Below, piece after piece: positions 6,861-13,625 of a stretch of 22,537 bases of DNA. The stretch is from NCBI GenBank assembly GCA_964534905.1, contig CAZHPZ010000019.1, positions 1 through 22,537 on the forward strand. The letters run 5' to 3'. Source of the stretch: RGIG4608 sp964534905 (lineage in GTDB: Bacteria > Bacillota > Clostridia > Oscillospirales > CAG-272). The notes beneath the pieces are model-generated. The model was not told the origin of the DNA. It ran no database searches and saw only the letters and a list, made by a program, of their open reading frames with translations. The translations under genes were made by a program, and so were the position numbers. Each line of letters begins with the position of its first letter. The first letter of the stretch is position 1.

Positions 6861-7047
6861 ACTTTTTCTTTGGCACTATAGGCGCAAAGAAAAAGTTCTC
6901 AAAAAGAAACGCCGTTTTGCGCTCACGCCGCGCAGGCGCAAGCCTTTGGAAAGGCTTGACCGAAACTTTTTTTCGCAAAGTTTGTGCAAACAAAGTGCCC
7001 GACACATTTATGTGTCATCCTCGAGCGCAGCGAAGGATCCGGGGCAC
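6861..7047 (-). repeat. Hairpin repeat, inverted copy C (full length)
   Basis: Reverse orientation of copy B. Minus-strand order: GTGCCCC and the GATCCTTCGCTGCGCTCGAG block (7020-7039); 5' hairpin GACACAT-AA-ATGTGTC (7001-7016); stem 1 CAAGCCTTT-CC-AAAGGCTTG (6939-6958, as in A); stem 2 TGCGC/GCGCA (6918-6934); stem 3 ACTTTTTCTTTG with complement (6861-6872 and 6885-6896), loop as in A. With B it forms inverted flanks around 6381-6860. Confidence 0.88.
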
Positions 7048-7092
7048 GCGGAACAAAGGCTCCCAAGTGCCGGTGCAAACATAGTAAGAAAC

Positions 7093-7130
7093 AAAAATCA
7101 GCCTTATCCGAACGAATAAGGCTGATTTTT
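7093..7130 (-). terminator. Terminator of the thiN-spoVM-ygiQ unit
   Basis: A perfect 15-bp stem (AAAAATCAGCCTTAT at 7093-7107 with its complement at 7116-7130) and an 8-nt loop. Read on the minus strand it ends in TTTTT followed by GTTTCTT, 11 nt after the ygiQ stop. The symmetrical A/T ends could also stop plus-strand transcription from the repeat region. Confidence 0.93.
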
Positions 7131-7141
7131 ATATTTTTCTT

Positions 7142-9211
7142 TTATTTTTTCTTTGTTCTCGAACGTTGATTTGGCGATGGCGCTCGCTTCTTATCCGTTT
7201 TCGGTGCGGGCTTGCCTGCCTGTCCGTTTTTGATGAACTTATCCGGCTTTTTAGGCGTTCCCTTGGCACTGCGTCTCTCGTCGCTGTTTTTTGAGCCTCT
7301 CGGAGCACTGCCCTTAGCGCCCTTAGCGTTCTTATTATGTTTATTGCCCTTGAAAGAGCCCTTATCGCCCGATGCGGAGCCGTATCTCTGTCCCTGCGCT
7401 CTTTCCGGCTTAACAAGGCATTCCGCCCCGAATCCTATAAGATCCTCTCTGTCTGCCGCCCTGAGAGCCGCGCGCACCTTATCGGCGTTTTGCGGTCGGT
7501 TAAACTGAAGAAGCGCTCTCTGCTCGCTCTTCTCCGTATAATCCGTCGGTACATAGACCTTCTTGCCCGTAAGAGGATTTATACCCGTATAGTACATAAC
7601 AGTCGACGCCGTTCCGGGTGTGGGATAATAATCCTGAACCTGCTCGGGAGCGTAATGCTCCGCCTTGAGGTAGCAGGCAAGCTCGACTGCGTCCGCAAGC
7701 GTTGAGCCGGGATGGCTCGACATAAGGTATGGCACGAGGTATTGCTCCTTACCTACCTCTCGGCAAAGCTCGAAATATTTCTTCTTGAACGCACGGTAAA
7801 CGTCGATATGGGGCTTTCCCATAGCGTCAAGCACGTTATCCGATATATGCTCGGGCGCAACCTTAAGCTGACCGCTGACGTGGTCGCTTACAAGCTTTCT
7901 GAAGAACGAGTCGTCGTTGTCGTACATCAGATAGTCAAATCTTATTCCGGAGCGAATGAACACCTTTTTTACACGGGGGAGCTTTTCTATCTCGGCAAGC
8001 ATATTCATATATTCCGTATGATCGACCTTAAGATTTTTGCACGGCGTGGGTGCCAGACACTTTCTGTTTGCGCAAACTCCGTGCTCAAGTTGTTTATCGC
8101 ACGCAGGATAGCGGAAGTTCGCCGTCGGGCCTCCGACGTCGTGTATATAGCCCTTGAAATCGTCCATCTCGGTTATAAGCTTCGCCTCGGCAAGAACACT
8201 TTCCACGCTTCTTGAGCGCACCGTTCTGCCCTGATGGAATGCAAGGGCGCAAAAGTTGCACGCACCGAAGCAACCGCGGTTATGTGTTATGGAAAATCTG
8301 ACCTCCTCAATGGCGGGTACTCCGCCGTCCTTTTCGTACGAGGGGTGATACGTTCTCATATAGGGCAGGGCGTACACCGCGTCAAGCTCCTCGCGTTCAA
8401 GCGGAGGCATGGGCGGATTCTGAACAAGGATCTTCGAATCGTAATGCTCGACAAGAGCCTTTCCGTTTATGCTGTCCTGATTTTTATACTGAATTCCGAA
8501 CGCCTCGGCATATTTTTTCTTATCCGACTTCAGCTCGTTATAGTCAAACTCCGCCGCAACGGGATAATGTATCTTATCCTCGGGATCGCAAAGGTAGCAG
8601 GTACCGCGCACGTCGCGAATCTTTTTAACGGGAATTCCCCTGTCCAGCAGATGTGCTATGCGGCGAAGAATATTCTCTCCCATACCGTATGTAAGAATAT
8701 CCGCACGGCTGTCGACAAGAATCGAACGGCGCACCTTATCGTCCCAATAATCATAATGTGCAAACCGGCGCAGAGACGCCTCAAGTCCGCCTATGATGAT
8801 CGGAATATCCCCATACGCCTCACGTATGCGGTTACAATAAACTATCGTAGCACGGTCGGGACGCTTGCCGATAACTCCGCCCGGGGAATAATAGTCCCCT
8901 CCCCTGCGGCGCTTCGCCACGGTGTAATGTGCGACCATAGAGTCGATATTTCCGGCGCTGACAAGAAATCCGAGACGGGGCTTTCCGAATTCTCTGAACG
9001 GCTCGCAGCTCTTATAATCCGGTTGAGGAAGTATCGCCACTCTGAAGCCCTCCGCCTCAAGAACTCTTGAAATTATAGCCGTTCCGAACGAGGGATGATC
9101 GACATATGCGTCACCCGTGACATAGACAAAGTCGGGTCTGTCCCAGCCGAGATTCTCCATCTCGTATCGGTTTATCGGCAAAAATCCGTTATTTTTAACG
9201 TTTGTATCCAT
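7142..9211 (-). CDS. YgiQ-family radical SAM protein
   Basis: Radical SAM enzyme of the YgiQ (UPF0313) family; its reaction is unknown. The 689 residues show the family N-terminal domain (WDRPDFVYVTGDAYVDHPSFG, starting near 23; GGLEASLRRFAHYDYWDD, 141-158), then the 4Fe-4S loop RGCFGACNFCA (Cys 314, 318, 321) and the SAM-barrel segments DVGGPTANF (358-366) and VAPEHISDNVL (451-461). A second Cys group (371, 380, 385, 391) may bind another cluster or metal. From about 600 on, 90 residues form a Lys/Arg/Gly/Ser-rich basic tail, likely RNA- or ribosome-contacting; this is inference. AAAGGT precedes the ATG at 9211. It begins 4 nt after spoVM and is closed by the terminator at 7093-7130. Confidence 0.95.
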   Translation of the reverse strand: MDTNVKNNGFLPINRYEMENLGWDRPDFVYVTGDAYVDHPSFGTAIISRVLEAEGFRVAILPQPDYKSCEPFREFGKPRLGFLVSAGNIDSMVAHYTVAKRRRGGDYYSPGGVIGKRPDRATIVYCNRIREAYGDIPIIIGGLEASLRRFAHYDYWDDKVRRSILVDSRADILTYGMGENILRRIAHLLDRGIPVKKIRDVRGTCYLCDPEDKIHYPVAAEFDYNELKSDKKKYAEAFGIQYKNQDSINGKALVEHYDSKILVQNPPMPPLEREELDAVYALPYMRTYHPSYEKDGGVPAIEEVRFSITHNRGCFGACNFCALAFHQGRTVRSRSVESVLAEAKLITEMDDFKGYIHDVGGPTANFRYPACDKQLEHGVCANRKCLAPTPCKNLKVDHTEYMNMLAEIEKLPRVKKVFIRSGIRFDYLMYDNDDSFFRKLVSDHVSGQLKVAPEHISDNVLDAMGKPHIDVYRAFKKKYFELCREVGKEQYLVPYLMSSHPGSTLADAVELACYLKAEHYAPEQVQDYYPTPGTASTVMYYTGINPLTGKKVYVPTDYTEKSEQRALLQFNRPQNADKVRAALRAADREDLIGFGAECLVKPERAQGQRYGSASGDKGSFKGNKHNKNAKGAKGSAPRGSKNSDERRSAKGTPKKPDKFIKNGQAGKPAPKTDKKRAPSPNQRSRTKKK

Positions 9212-9215
9212 TACT

Positions 9216-9299
9216 TTATACCTTTTGCTTTTTTATTCCTAAAATTTTTCTGAGCAATATAGAAACTATTCCGTTCGTTTTGAAAAGTAAGATCTTCAT
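9216..9299 (-). CDS. spoVM: SpoVM-like spore morphogenetic peptide, 27 residues
   Basis: In Bacillus SpoVM is an amphipathic-helix peptide that recognises the curved forespore outer membrane, recruits SpoIVA for coat assembly, and is also an FtsH substrate. This frame begins MKILLFKTNG and ends RKILGIKKQKV. Aligned without gaps to B. subtilis SpoVM (26 residues), it keeps Met1, Lys2, Lys7, Arg17, Leu20 and Gly21 and the hydrophobic face between them; the helix-breaking Pro9 is replaced by Asn. GAGGT lies 5 nt before the ATG. Decisive context: spoVM follows thiN in B. subtilis, exactly as here (91 nt after thiN). It is short enough to be missed by automatic gene calls. The main alternative is a chance small frame ahead of ygiQ. 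Confidence 0.82.
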   Translation of the reverse strand: MKILLFKTNGIVSILLRKILGIKKQKV

Positions 9300-9339
9300 A
9301 TCTACCTCGCCAATATTTATTGAGCGCTCGCTCATTCAC

Positions 9340-9347
9340 AGTATATG
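9340..9347 (-). promoter_or_regulatory. Possible sigma-E-like -10 element before spoVM
   Basis: On the minus strand CATATACT matches the Bacillus sigma-E -10 consensus CATACAHT at 7 of 8 positions. It would start transcription about 30 nt before the spoVM ATG. The -35 region is a poor fit: CAATATC lies only about 10 nt upstream, too close. A perfect-arm inverted repeat TGAGCG-CT-CGCTCA (9321-9334) sits between it and the gene. B. subtilis spoVM is itself sigma-E controlled. Confidence 0.35.
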
Positions 9348-9390
9348 AAAATTCCGTGATATTGACATTTTCGGTTTTGTAACGGAATAA

Positions 9391-10026
9391 TCAGTTGCGG
9401 CTCTCCACGACAAAGAGTCCGCCCTTTGTGCACGACACCATGGCGCAGCTTCCGTCGACCTCGTTCGATATTCCGAGCGAGGGATTTGTGCGCACGAGCG
9501 TTGCACGCTTGAGTGGATATTTCGCCCCGTTCACGCTCACTCCGACGACCTTTTCGTCAGCGGGAACGAGAGAAAAATATTTATATTCTCCGCCGACAAC
9601 AAGAAGTGCGGAGCGGTTAACGTATCTCACGCGGTTTTGTCCGTCGAGCAGCGTTGCGTGTACGCCGTGCTTTTTGAACAGCGACTCAATGAGATATACG
9701 TTGGATAGCGTATGATCGAGTCTGCCCGAAAGACCGCCGATGAGAACAAGCTCCGTCGCACCTCGGCGAAGTGCCTCGTTCACGGCGATCTGCGTATCGG
9801 TCTCGTCCTTTTCGGGCGGAAAACGCAGAATTTCGGCACGCGAGGGGAACGAATGCTCCGAGGTAGAATCGAAATCTCCGACTATGAGATCCACCCTTTC
9901 CGCAAAGCCGAGCAATTTGGCGTTATCATAGCCAGAATCCGCGGCAATGACGAGATCCCCGTCAGCTATTTTAAGCTTTGTGCGAGAAAAATCCACCGCA
10001 CCGCCTATAAAAATATATGAAATCAT
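9391..10026 (-). CDS. thiN: Thiamine pyrophosphokinase
   Basis: Transfers pyrophosphate from ATP to thiamine, giving thiamine diphosphate, in the cytoplasm. The 211 residues are the usual length, with AADSG (28-32), VGDFDS (49-54), PEKDETD (71-77) forming the metal/ATP site, and GGLSGRLDH (97-105). The C-terminal beta sandwich (FSLVPAD, then NPSLGISNE) binds thiamine. AAAGGACG stands before the ATG at 10026. In B. subtilis thiN (yloS) lies directly after rpe and before spoVM; here the spoVM side is kept, but rpe is absent and a 496-nt gap with a repeat module separates it from rsgA. Confidence 0.95.
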   Translation of the reverse strand: MISYIFIGGAVDFSRTKLKIADGDLVIAADSGYDNAKLLGFAERVDLIVGDFDSTSEHSFPSRAEILRFPPEKDETDTQIAVNEALRRGATELVLIGGLSGRLDHTLSNVYLIESLFKKHGVHATLLDGQNRVRYVNRSALLVVGGEYKYFSLVPADEKVVGVSVNGAKYPLKRATLVRTNPSLGISNEVDGSCAMVSCTKGGLFVVESRN

Positions 10027-10522
10027 TTCGACGTCCTTTCTGTAATTTTGTAAATATATAATCTCGTTATATGCGAATTAATGTGCACTGTTGTCTTTAA
10101 TCGGCAACAATAATTTTCGGATACGCACATTGTTCACGCTTCCCTTGCGATAAAAAGCTTTTTGCCATAGCTTAGAAGTCGGGGTACACCCTGCAGGGCA
10201 GCAGCTTGCTCCGACAATTGCTACGGAAAAAATCTTTTGCTTTGTAACACCTCATCCGTCAGCCTACGTCTACCACCTTCTCCCCTCGGAACCCCCAAAG
10301 CTCATATGCATTCGCTTCGGGAAACCTCACGCGCCGGAGAAGGCTACATTAGGCTCCCTTGTGTAAAGGGAGCTGTCAACGCAGTTGACTGAGGGATTGT
10401 AAAAACACAAATTATAGATCATCCCATATCACGGCATACGCCATGCCGTTTCTCTCGGAATGATAGCAAGAGTCGATGCAATCATAAGGCTTTGTCAAGC
10501 ATTTTTTCAAAGCGAACAGTAC
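10027..10522. other. Gene-free gap between rsgA and thiN holding a repeat module
   Basis: No gene is supported. The first 110 nt (10027-10140) are AT-rich and probably contain the thiN promoter, though no clear -35/-10 pair is seen. The rest is mostly the R3-R2 module (10178-10395) and a separate hairpin ACGGCAT-ACGCC-ATGCCGT (10431-10449). I see no intrinsic terminator for rsgA. The gap lies where rpe sits in the B. subtilis order. Confidence 0.8.
10178..10395 (+). repeat. R3-R2 repeat module, copy 3
   Basis: R3 is degenerate here, framed by GTCGG (10178-10182) and CCGAC (10211-10215) around CAGCTTGCT. The spacer shares TTGTAACACCTCATCC (10242-10257) and CATTCGCTTCGG (10309-10320) with the module at 6441-6634. 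R2: GCTCCCTT-GTGTA-AAGGGAGC (10353-10373) followed by GTCAAC-GCA-GTTGAC (10375-10389), the second hairpin identical to copy 1. Confidence 0.85.
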
Positions 10523-11515
10523 TCATTTATCCCACTTATTTTTGTTTTTAAGCGACTGATAAATTTCAAGAAAGCTATCATGACGGGAGCGTGCTATTCT
10601 TCCGTCCTTGACGGCGGCAAGTATTGCACAGCCCTCCTCCTTTGTGTGCGTGCATTTTGTATATCTGCACTGTCCTATATATTCGCGGAACTCACGCATA
10701 TTATATGCAAGATCCTCTTTATCGAAGAAATTGAATCTCTCAAAGTCAAGCAGTGAAAATCCGGGTGTATCGGCAATATATCCGCCGCCGGCGTTTTCTC
10801 CGTTTACGGGAAAAAGCTCAACGTGACGCGTGGTATGTCTGCCTCGCTGAATCTTTTCGCTCACAGTATTTGTGGAGAGCGAAAGGTCGGGGAAAATGGC
10901 GTTGAGAAGCGTCGATTTTCCTATTCCCGAGGCTCCGGCGAACGCCGCCGTACCGCCGTTAAGTCTGTTTTCGAGATAATCCTTTATCTTCTCCGTGCCG
11001 TCCTTCTCCTTGGCTGAGAGAACAAAAGTATCAAAGCCCGCTCCCTCATATATACTTCGGAGCTCGTCCGCATATTCCGGTGCGAGATCTCGCTTTCCGA
11101 TGACGACGACAGGCTCAATGCCGTTATGCTCCGCAATACAGATGAGCTTATCCACGGTCGAAAGCACCGGGGCGGGAGACGCCGCAGCCATCGTGATAAA
11201 AAGCACGTCGAGATTCGCAAGCGGCGGGCGTATGAGCGAATTTTTTCTATCGAGTATTTTCGATATTCTGATATCGTTTCCGCGCACGTCCTCCGCCTCA
11301 AGCGAGAGATCCGAATATACGATCTCAACGTTATCTCCGACAAGCGGCTTGATATGGTCGTGTCGCAAAGCTCCGCTTGCCGAGCAGGATATGAGTGATC
11401 CCGCAAGCGGAGAGGGCGTATCAAAGTCACACGAATGCTTATCCGCATTCGCAAGCCTTATGGTATAAAGTCCTCCGACGCCCTTTAATATTTTTCCGTA
11501 AGTTCTGTATTCCAT
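10523..11515 (-). CDS. rsgA: Ribosome small-subunit biogenesis GTPase RsgA
   Basis: Circularly permuted GTPase that checks late 30S assembly; in B. subtilis (CpgA) it is also a PrkC substrate. With the ATG at 11515 it has 330 residues: N-terminal OB-fold; G4-like VIGKRDL (138-144, GK where NK or TK is usual); P-loop GASGIGKST (194-202); RGRHTTRH (224-231); DTPGF (249-253); and a C-terminal zinc site Cys283, Cys288, His290, Cys296. The frame is open back to a GTG at 11572, but the extra 19 residues lie inside prkC, match nothing in RsgA, and lack a ribosome binding site. From 11515 it still overlaps prkC by 31 nt. It is the last gene of the long operon. Confidence 0.94.
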   Translation of the reverse strand: MEYRTYGKILKGVGGLYTIRLANADKHSCDFDTPSPLAGSLISCSASGALRHDHIKPLVGDNVEIVYSDLSLEAEDVRGNDIRISKILDRKNSLIRPPLANLDVLFITMAAASPAPVLSTVDKLICIAEHNGIEPVVVIGKRDLAPEYADELRSIYEGAGFDTFVLSAKEKDGTEKIKDYLENRLNGGTAAFAGASGIGKSTLLNAIFPDLSLSTNTVSEKIQRGRHTTRHVELFPVNGENAGGGYIADTPGFSLLDFERFNFFDKEDLAYNMREFREYIGQCRYTKCTHTKEEGCAILAAVKDGRIARSRHDSFLEIYQSLKNKNKWDK

Positions 11516-12852
11516 TCTGTTTCCGTTTCTGAAATATGATCTGTTCTGTTCTCGGGCAATGCAAAGAACCACACTGCCAAAGAAACGGCGATAACGATTA
11601 TAAGCGCAATGATTACTCCGAGCAGGACGGAGAGTCTGTCCGCACTCTTGTCCTCCCTCAGCTTATCTTCCTCAATGGCGATCGTATTCGACGCCTGCGG
11701 AAGCTTCATCGACTGCGTATTCGGTATTGTGCCGGACGGAACTCTCTGCGTTCTTCCGGTCTGTGACAACGTTCTTCCCGTTTCGACACGCACGGCAGCC
11801 GTTGCGGCTGTCATCTCACGGCTCGCACCGAGTATACCCGACGACGAGGTGCTTCTCTTGAAATATCCCTGATTCTCCGCAAATGACGCGCCTCTTGCAT
11901 TCAGCGGATAGATGCCCCTGTTCGAAACGTTCGAAACGTTCTGCACGGCGGAGCGTTCTATCATTCTGTATCGGCTTGACGCCCTGTCGCTTCCGAAAAC
12001 CGTCTTTGAATTCTGTCGGAGCGCACGCACATCTGTGAGCATTTCGGCTGCGGTTGCGTAGCGCTTCTTCGGATTTTTCTCCATCGCACGCAAAATTATC
12101 TGTTCAAGTCCGACGGATATGTCGGGGCGGTATGCGCTCGGCGGAGTGGGTTCCTTGTTTATCTGCATTTTTGCGACCTCTGTCGCATTTTCGTGATAAA
12201 ACGGCAATCTGTTTGTCATTGCCTCGTAAAGCATTACGCCGAGCGAATAAATATCGCTCTGCGGCTTCGGCGCCTTGCCCTGGGCCTGCTCCGGACTGAC
12301 GTAATACACCGTTCCGAGAGCAGTATCGCTCTTCTTATCGGAGTCCTCAAGCATAGCGTCGAGCCTTGCTATTCCGAAATCCGCAACCTTTATGCTTCCG
12401 TTCTGAAGAAGTATTATATTCTGCGGTTTTATATCGCAATGTACGATACCCTTTGAATGAATATAATCAAGTGCGGAAAGTATCTGTGTGGCATAATACA
12501 GCACCTCACGCTCGGGGAGCGCTCCCCTGTGGTCGATGTGCTTTTTCAGCGTTATGCCCTCGACGTATTCCATTATTATATATTTTGTACTGTTTGTAAT
12601 AGCGGTATTATAGACCTGAACTATATTCGGGTGAGATAGCAGAGAGAGAGCTGTGGATTCGTTGACGAAAAGGCTTATCTGCTTTGCGTTATGCTCAAGC
12701 CTCTTGCTCATCATCTTAATGGCAACGCTTCTTCCCGTCACCCTGTCGTAAGCACCGTACACCGTAGCCATTCCGCCTATACCGATTACGTTGACTATCG
12801 TATATCTGCCCTCAAAGGTCTGACCTATAAAGGAATCGTATGCGCCCGTCAT
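11485..12852 (-). CDS. prkC: PrkC/PknB-type Ser/Thr protein kinase without PASTA domains
   Basis: Membrane-anchored Hanks-type kinase; in Firmicutes PrkC senses cell-wall fragments and phosphorylates translation factors and RsgA. The 455 residues contain the GIGGMATVY loop (24-32), Lys46, Glu65, the catalytic loop HCDIKPQN (138-145), DFG (158-160), SPEQ (186-189) and SDIYSLGVMLYE (199-210). A Ser/Thr/Arg-rich juxtamembrane region (about 280-405), one transmembrane helix (about 407-430) and only about 25 outside residues follow. PASTA repeats, normally several hundred residues, are absent. The catalytic Arg of HRD is Cys, so it is a non-RD kinase. ATGA overlap with prpC. Confidence 0.94.
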   Translation of the reverse strand: MTGAYDSFIGQTFEGRYTIVNVIGIGGMATVYGAYDRVTGRSVAIKMMSKRLEHNAKQISLFVNESTALSLLSHPNIVQVYNTAITNSTKYIIMEYVEGITLKKHIDHRGALPEREVLYYATQILSALDYIHSKGIVHCDIKPQNIILLQNGSIKVADFGIARLDAMLEDSDKKSDTALGTVYYVSPEQAQGKAPKPQSDIYSLGVMLYEAMTNRLPFYHENATEVAKMQINKEPTPPSAYRPDISVGLEQIILRAMEKNPKKRYATAAEMLTDVRALRQNSKTVFGSDRASSRYRMIERSAVQNVSNVSNRGIYPLNARGASFAENQGYFKRSTSSSGILGASREMTAATAAVRVETGRTLSQTGRTQRVPSGTIPNTQSMKLPQASNTIAIEEDKLREDKSADRLSVLLGVIIALIIVIAVSLAVWFFALPENRTDHISETETEWNTELTEKY

Positions 12853-13625
12853 TGCTCGTCCTCACCTCCCGTATAGATAAGAACGGCGGAGATATTATCC
12901 ACTCCTCCCGCCTCGTTGGCAAGTCTTATGTAAGTAAACACCTTCTCCTCAATGCTCACATCCGAGAGTGCAACGGACTTAAGCGTATCCGAGGGGAGCA
13001 TTCCGTGAAGTCCGTCGGAGCAGAGCAGAAAATAAGCCTTTGAAAGCGGTGAAATTCTGCGGTCGAAAATGTCCGCCTCAACGTCGTCGCCGATTCCGAC
13101 GGCTCGGGTTATGAGATTTTTCTTCGGGTGATTTTCCGCCTCCTCGGGCGTTATCTCCTTATTGTCGACAAGGAGCTGAACATAGGAGTGATCCTTTGTG
13201 AGCTGCTTTATCGAACGCTTATTTATCATATAAAGGCGACTGTCGCCGACGTTTGCGTAATATATTCTCGAGCGGCTCTCGCAATAGACTGCCGCATTGA
13301 GCGTGCATCCCATTCCGAAAAGAGAGGCGTCCTCACGCGCTCTCGCTATCACGGCGGAGTTTGCGCATTCCACGGCGCGGCGCAAGGCAGACTTTATCTT
13401 ACGTGTATCGAACTTAGAGGACTCTATTGCATCCGCCGCCGCTATCATATATTGCATAAACGCGGACTCGGCAATCTCGGACGCTATCTTGCCGCCTGCG
13501 GCACCGCCCATACCGTCGCAAACAACGGCTATGCACAAGCCGCACGCAAGTCGAGTGATTCCTATGCAGTCCTCGTTAGCCTCTCTGATCATTCCTCTGT
13601 CTGTCAAGCCGTAAGCCTTCATCAT
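12849..13625 (-). CDS. prpC: PP2C-family protein phosphatase (PrpC/Stp)
   Basis: Metal-dependent Ser/Thr phosphatase that reverses the action of the kinase encoded just downstream. 258 residues, with NED (17-19), CDGMGG (36-41), NVGDSRLY (125-132), SDGLHG (203-208) and GVDNISAV (241-248), so all PP2C metal aspartates are present. I place the start at the ATG at 13625: GGAGG (13633-13637) is 7 nt upstream and this gives a 4-nt ATGA overlap with rlmN. An upstream in-frame GTG at 13631 sits almost on the ribosome binding site and is unlikely. It is translationally coupled on both sides. Confidence 0.95.
   Translation of the reverse strand: MMKAYGLTDRGMIREANEDCIGITRLACGLCIAVVCDGMGGAAGGKIASEIAESAFMQYMIAAADAIESSKFDTRKIKSALRRAVECANSAVIARAREDASLFGMGCTLNAAVYCESRSRIYYANVGDSRLYMINKRSIKQLTKDHSYVQLLVDNKEITPEEAENHPKKNLITRAVGIGDDVEADIFDRRISPLSKAYFLLCSDGLHGMLPSDTLKSVALSDVSIEEKVFTYIRLANEAGGVDNISAVLIYTGGEDEQ

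Larger units (their letters stand above)
5894..7092. other. 1.2-kb gene-free region packed with dispersed structured repeats
   Basis: No convincing gene lies between 5894 and the terminator at 7093. Open frames here are short, lack ribosome binding sites and translate repeat DNA. The region consists of three copies of a hairpin element (A 5928-6073, B 6189-6380, C 6861-7047 inverted), two R3-R2 modules (6441-6634 direct, 6680-6817 inverted) and a degenerate R3 copy near 6136-6158. The order B, R3, R2 | R2, R3, C is mirrored about 6650. Base composition and T/A-tract content differ clearly from the flanking genes. Confidence 0.85.

Noticed and set aside
5894..7092. CRISPR array or transposon as explanation of the repeats
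   Set aside because: Copies are few, unequal, in both orientations and not evenly spaced; no cas or transposase gene is near.
6115..7169. Small open frames in the repeat region, including ones reading ILERSEGS
   Set aside because: They translate dispersed repeat DNA (the GATCCTTCGCT/CTCGAG repeat), lack ribosome binding sites, and such frames are known to be annotated by mistake.
9362..9391. Plus-strand TTGACA-N18-AATAAT promoter
   Set aside because: No plus-strand gene follows; it lies at the 3' end of thiN and is probably chance.
10027..10140. TPP riboswitch upstream of thiN
   Set aside because: I looked for the conserved THI-box segments and found none; the leader is short and AT-rich.
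10152..10163. Palindrome AAAAAGCTTTTT as operator or terminator
   Set aside because: Too simple and without a loop or suitable flanking gene end.
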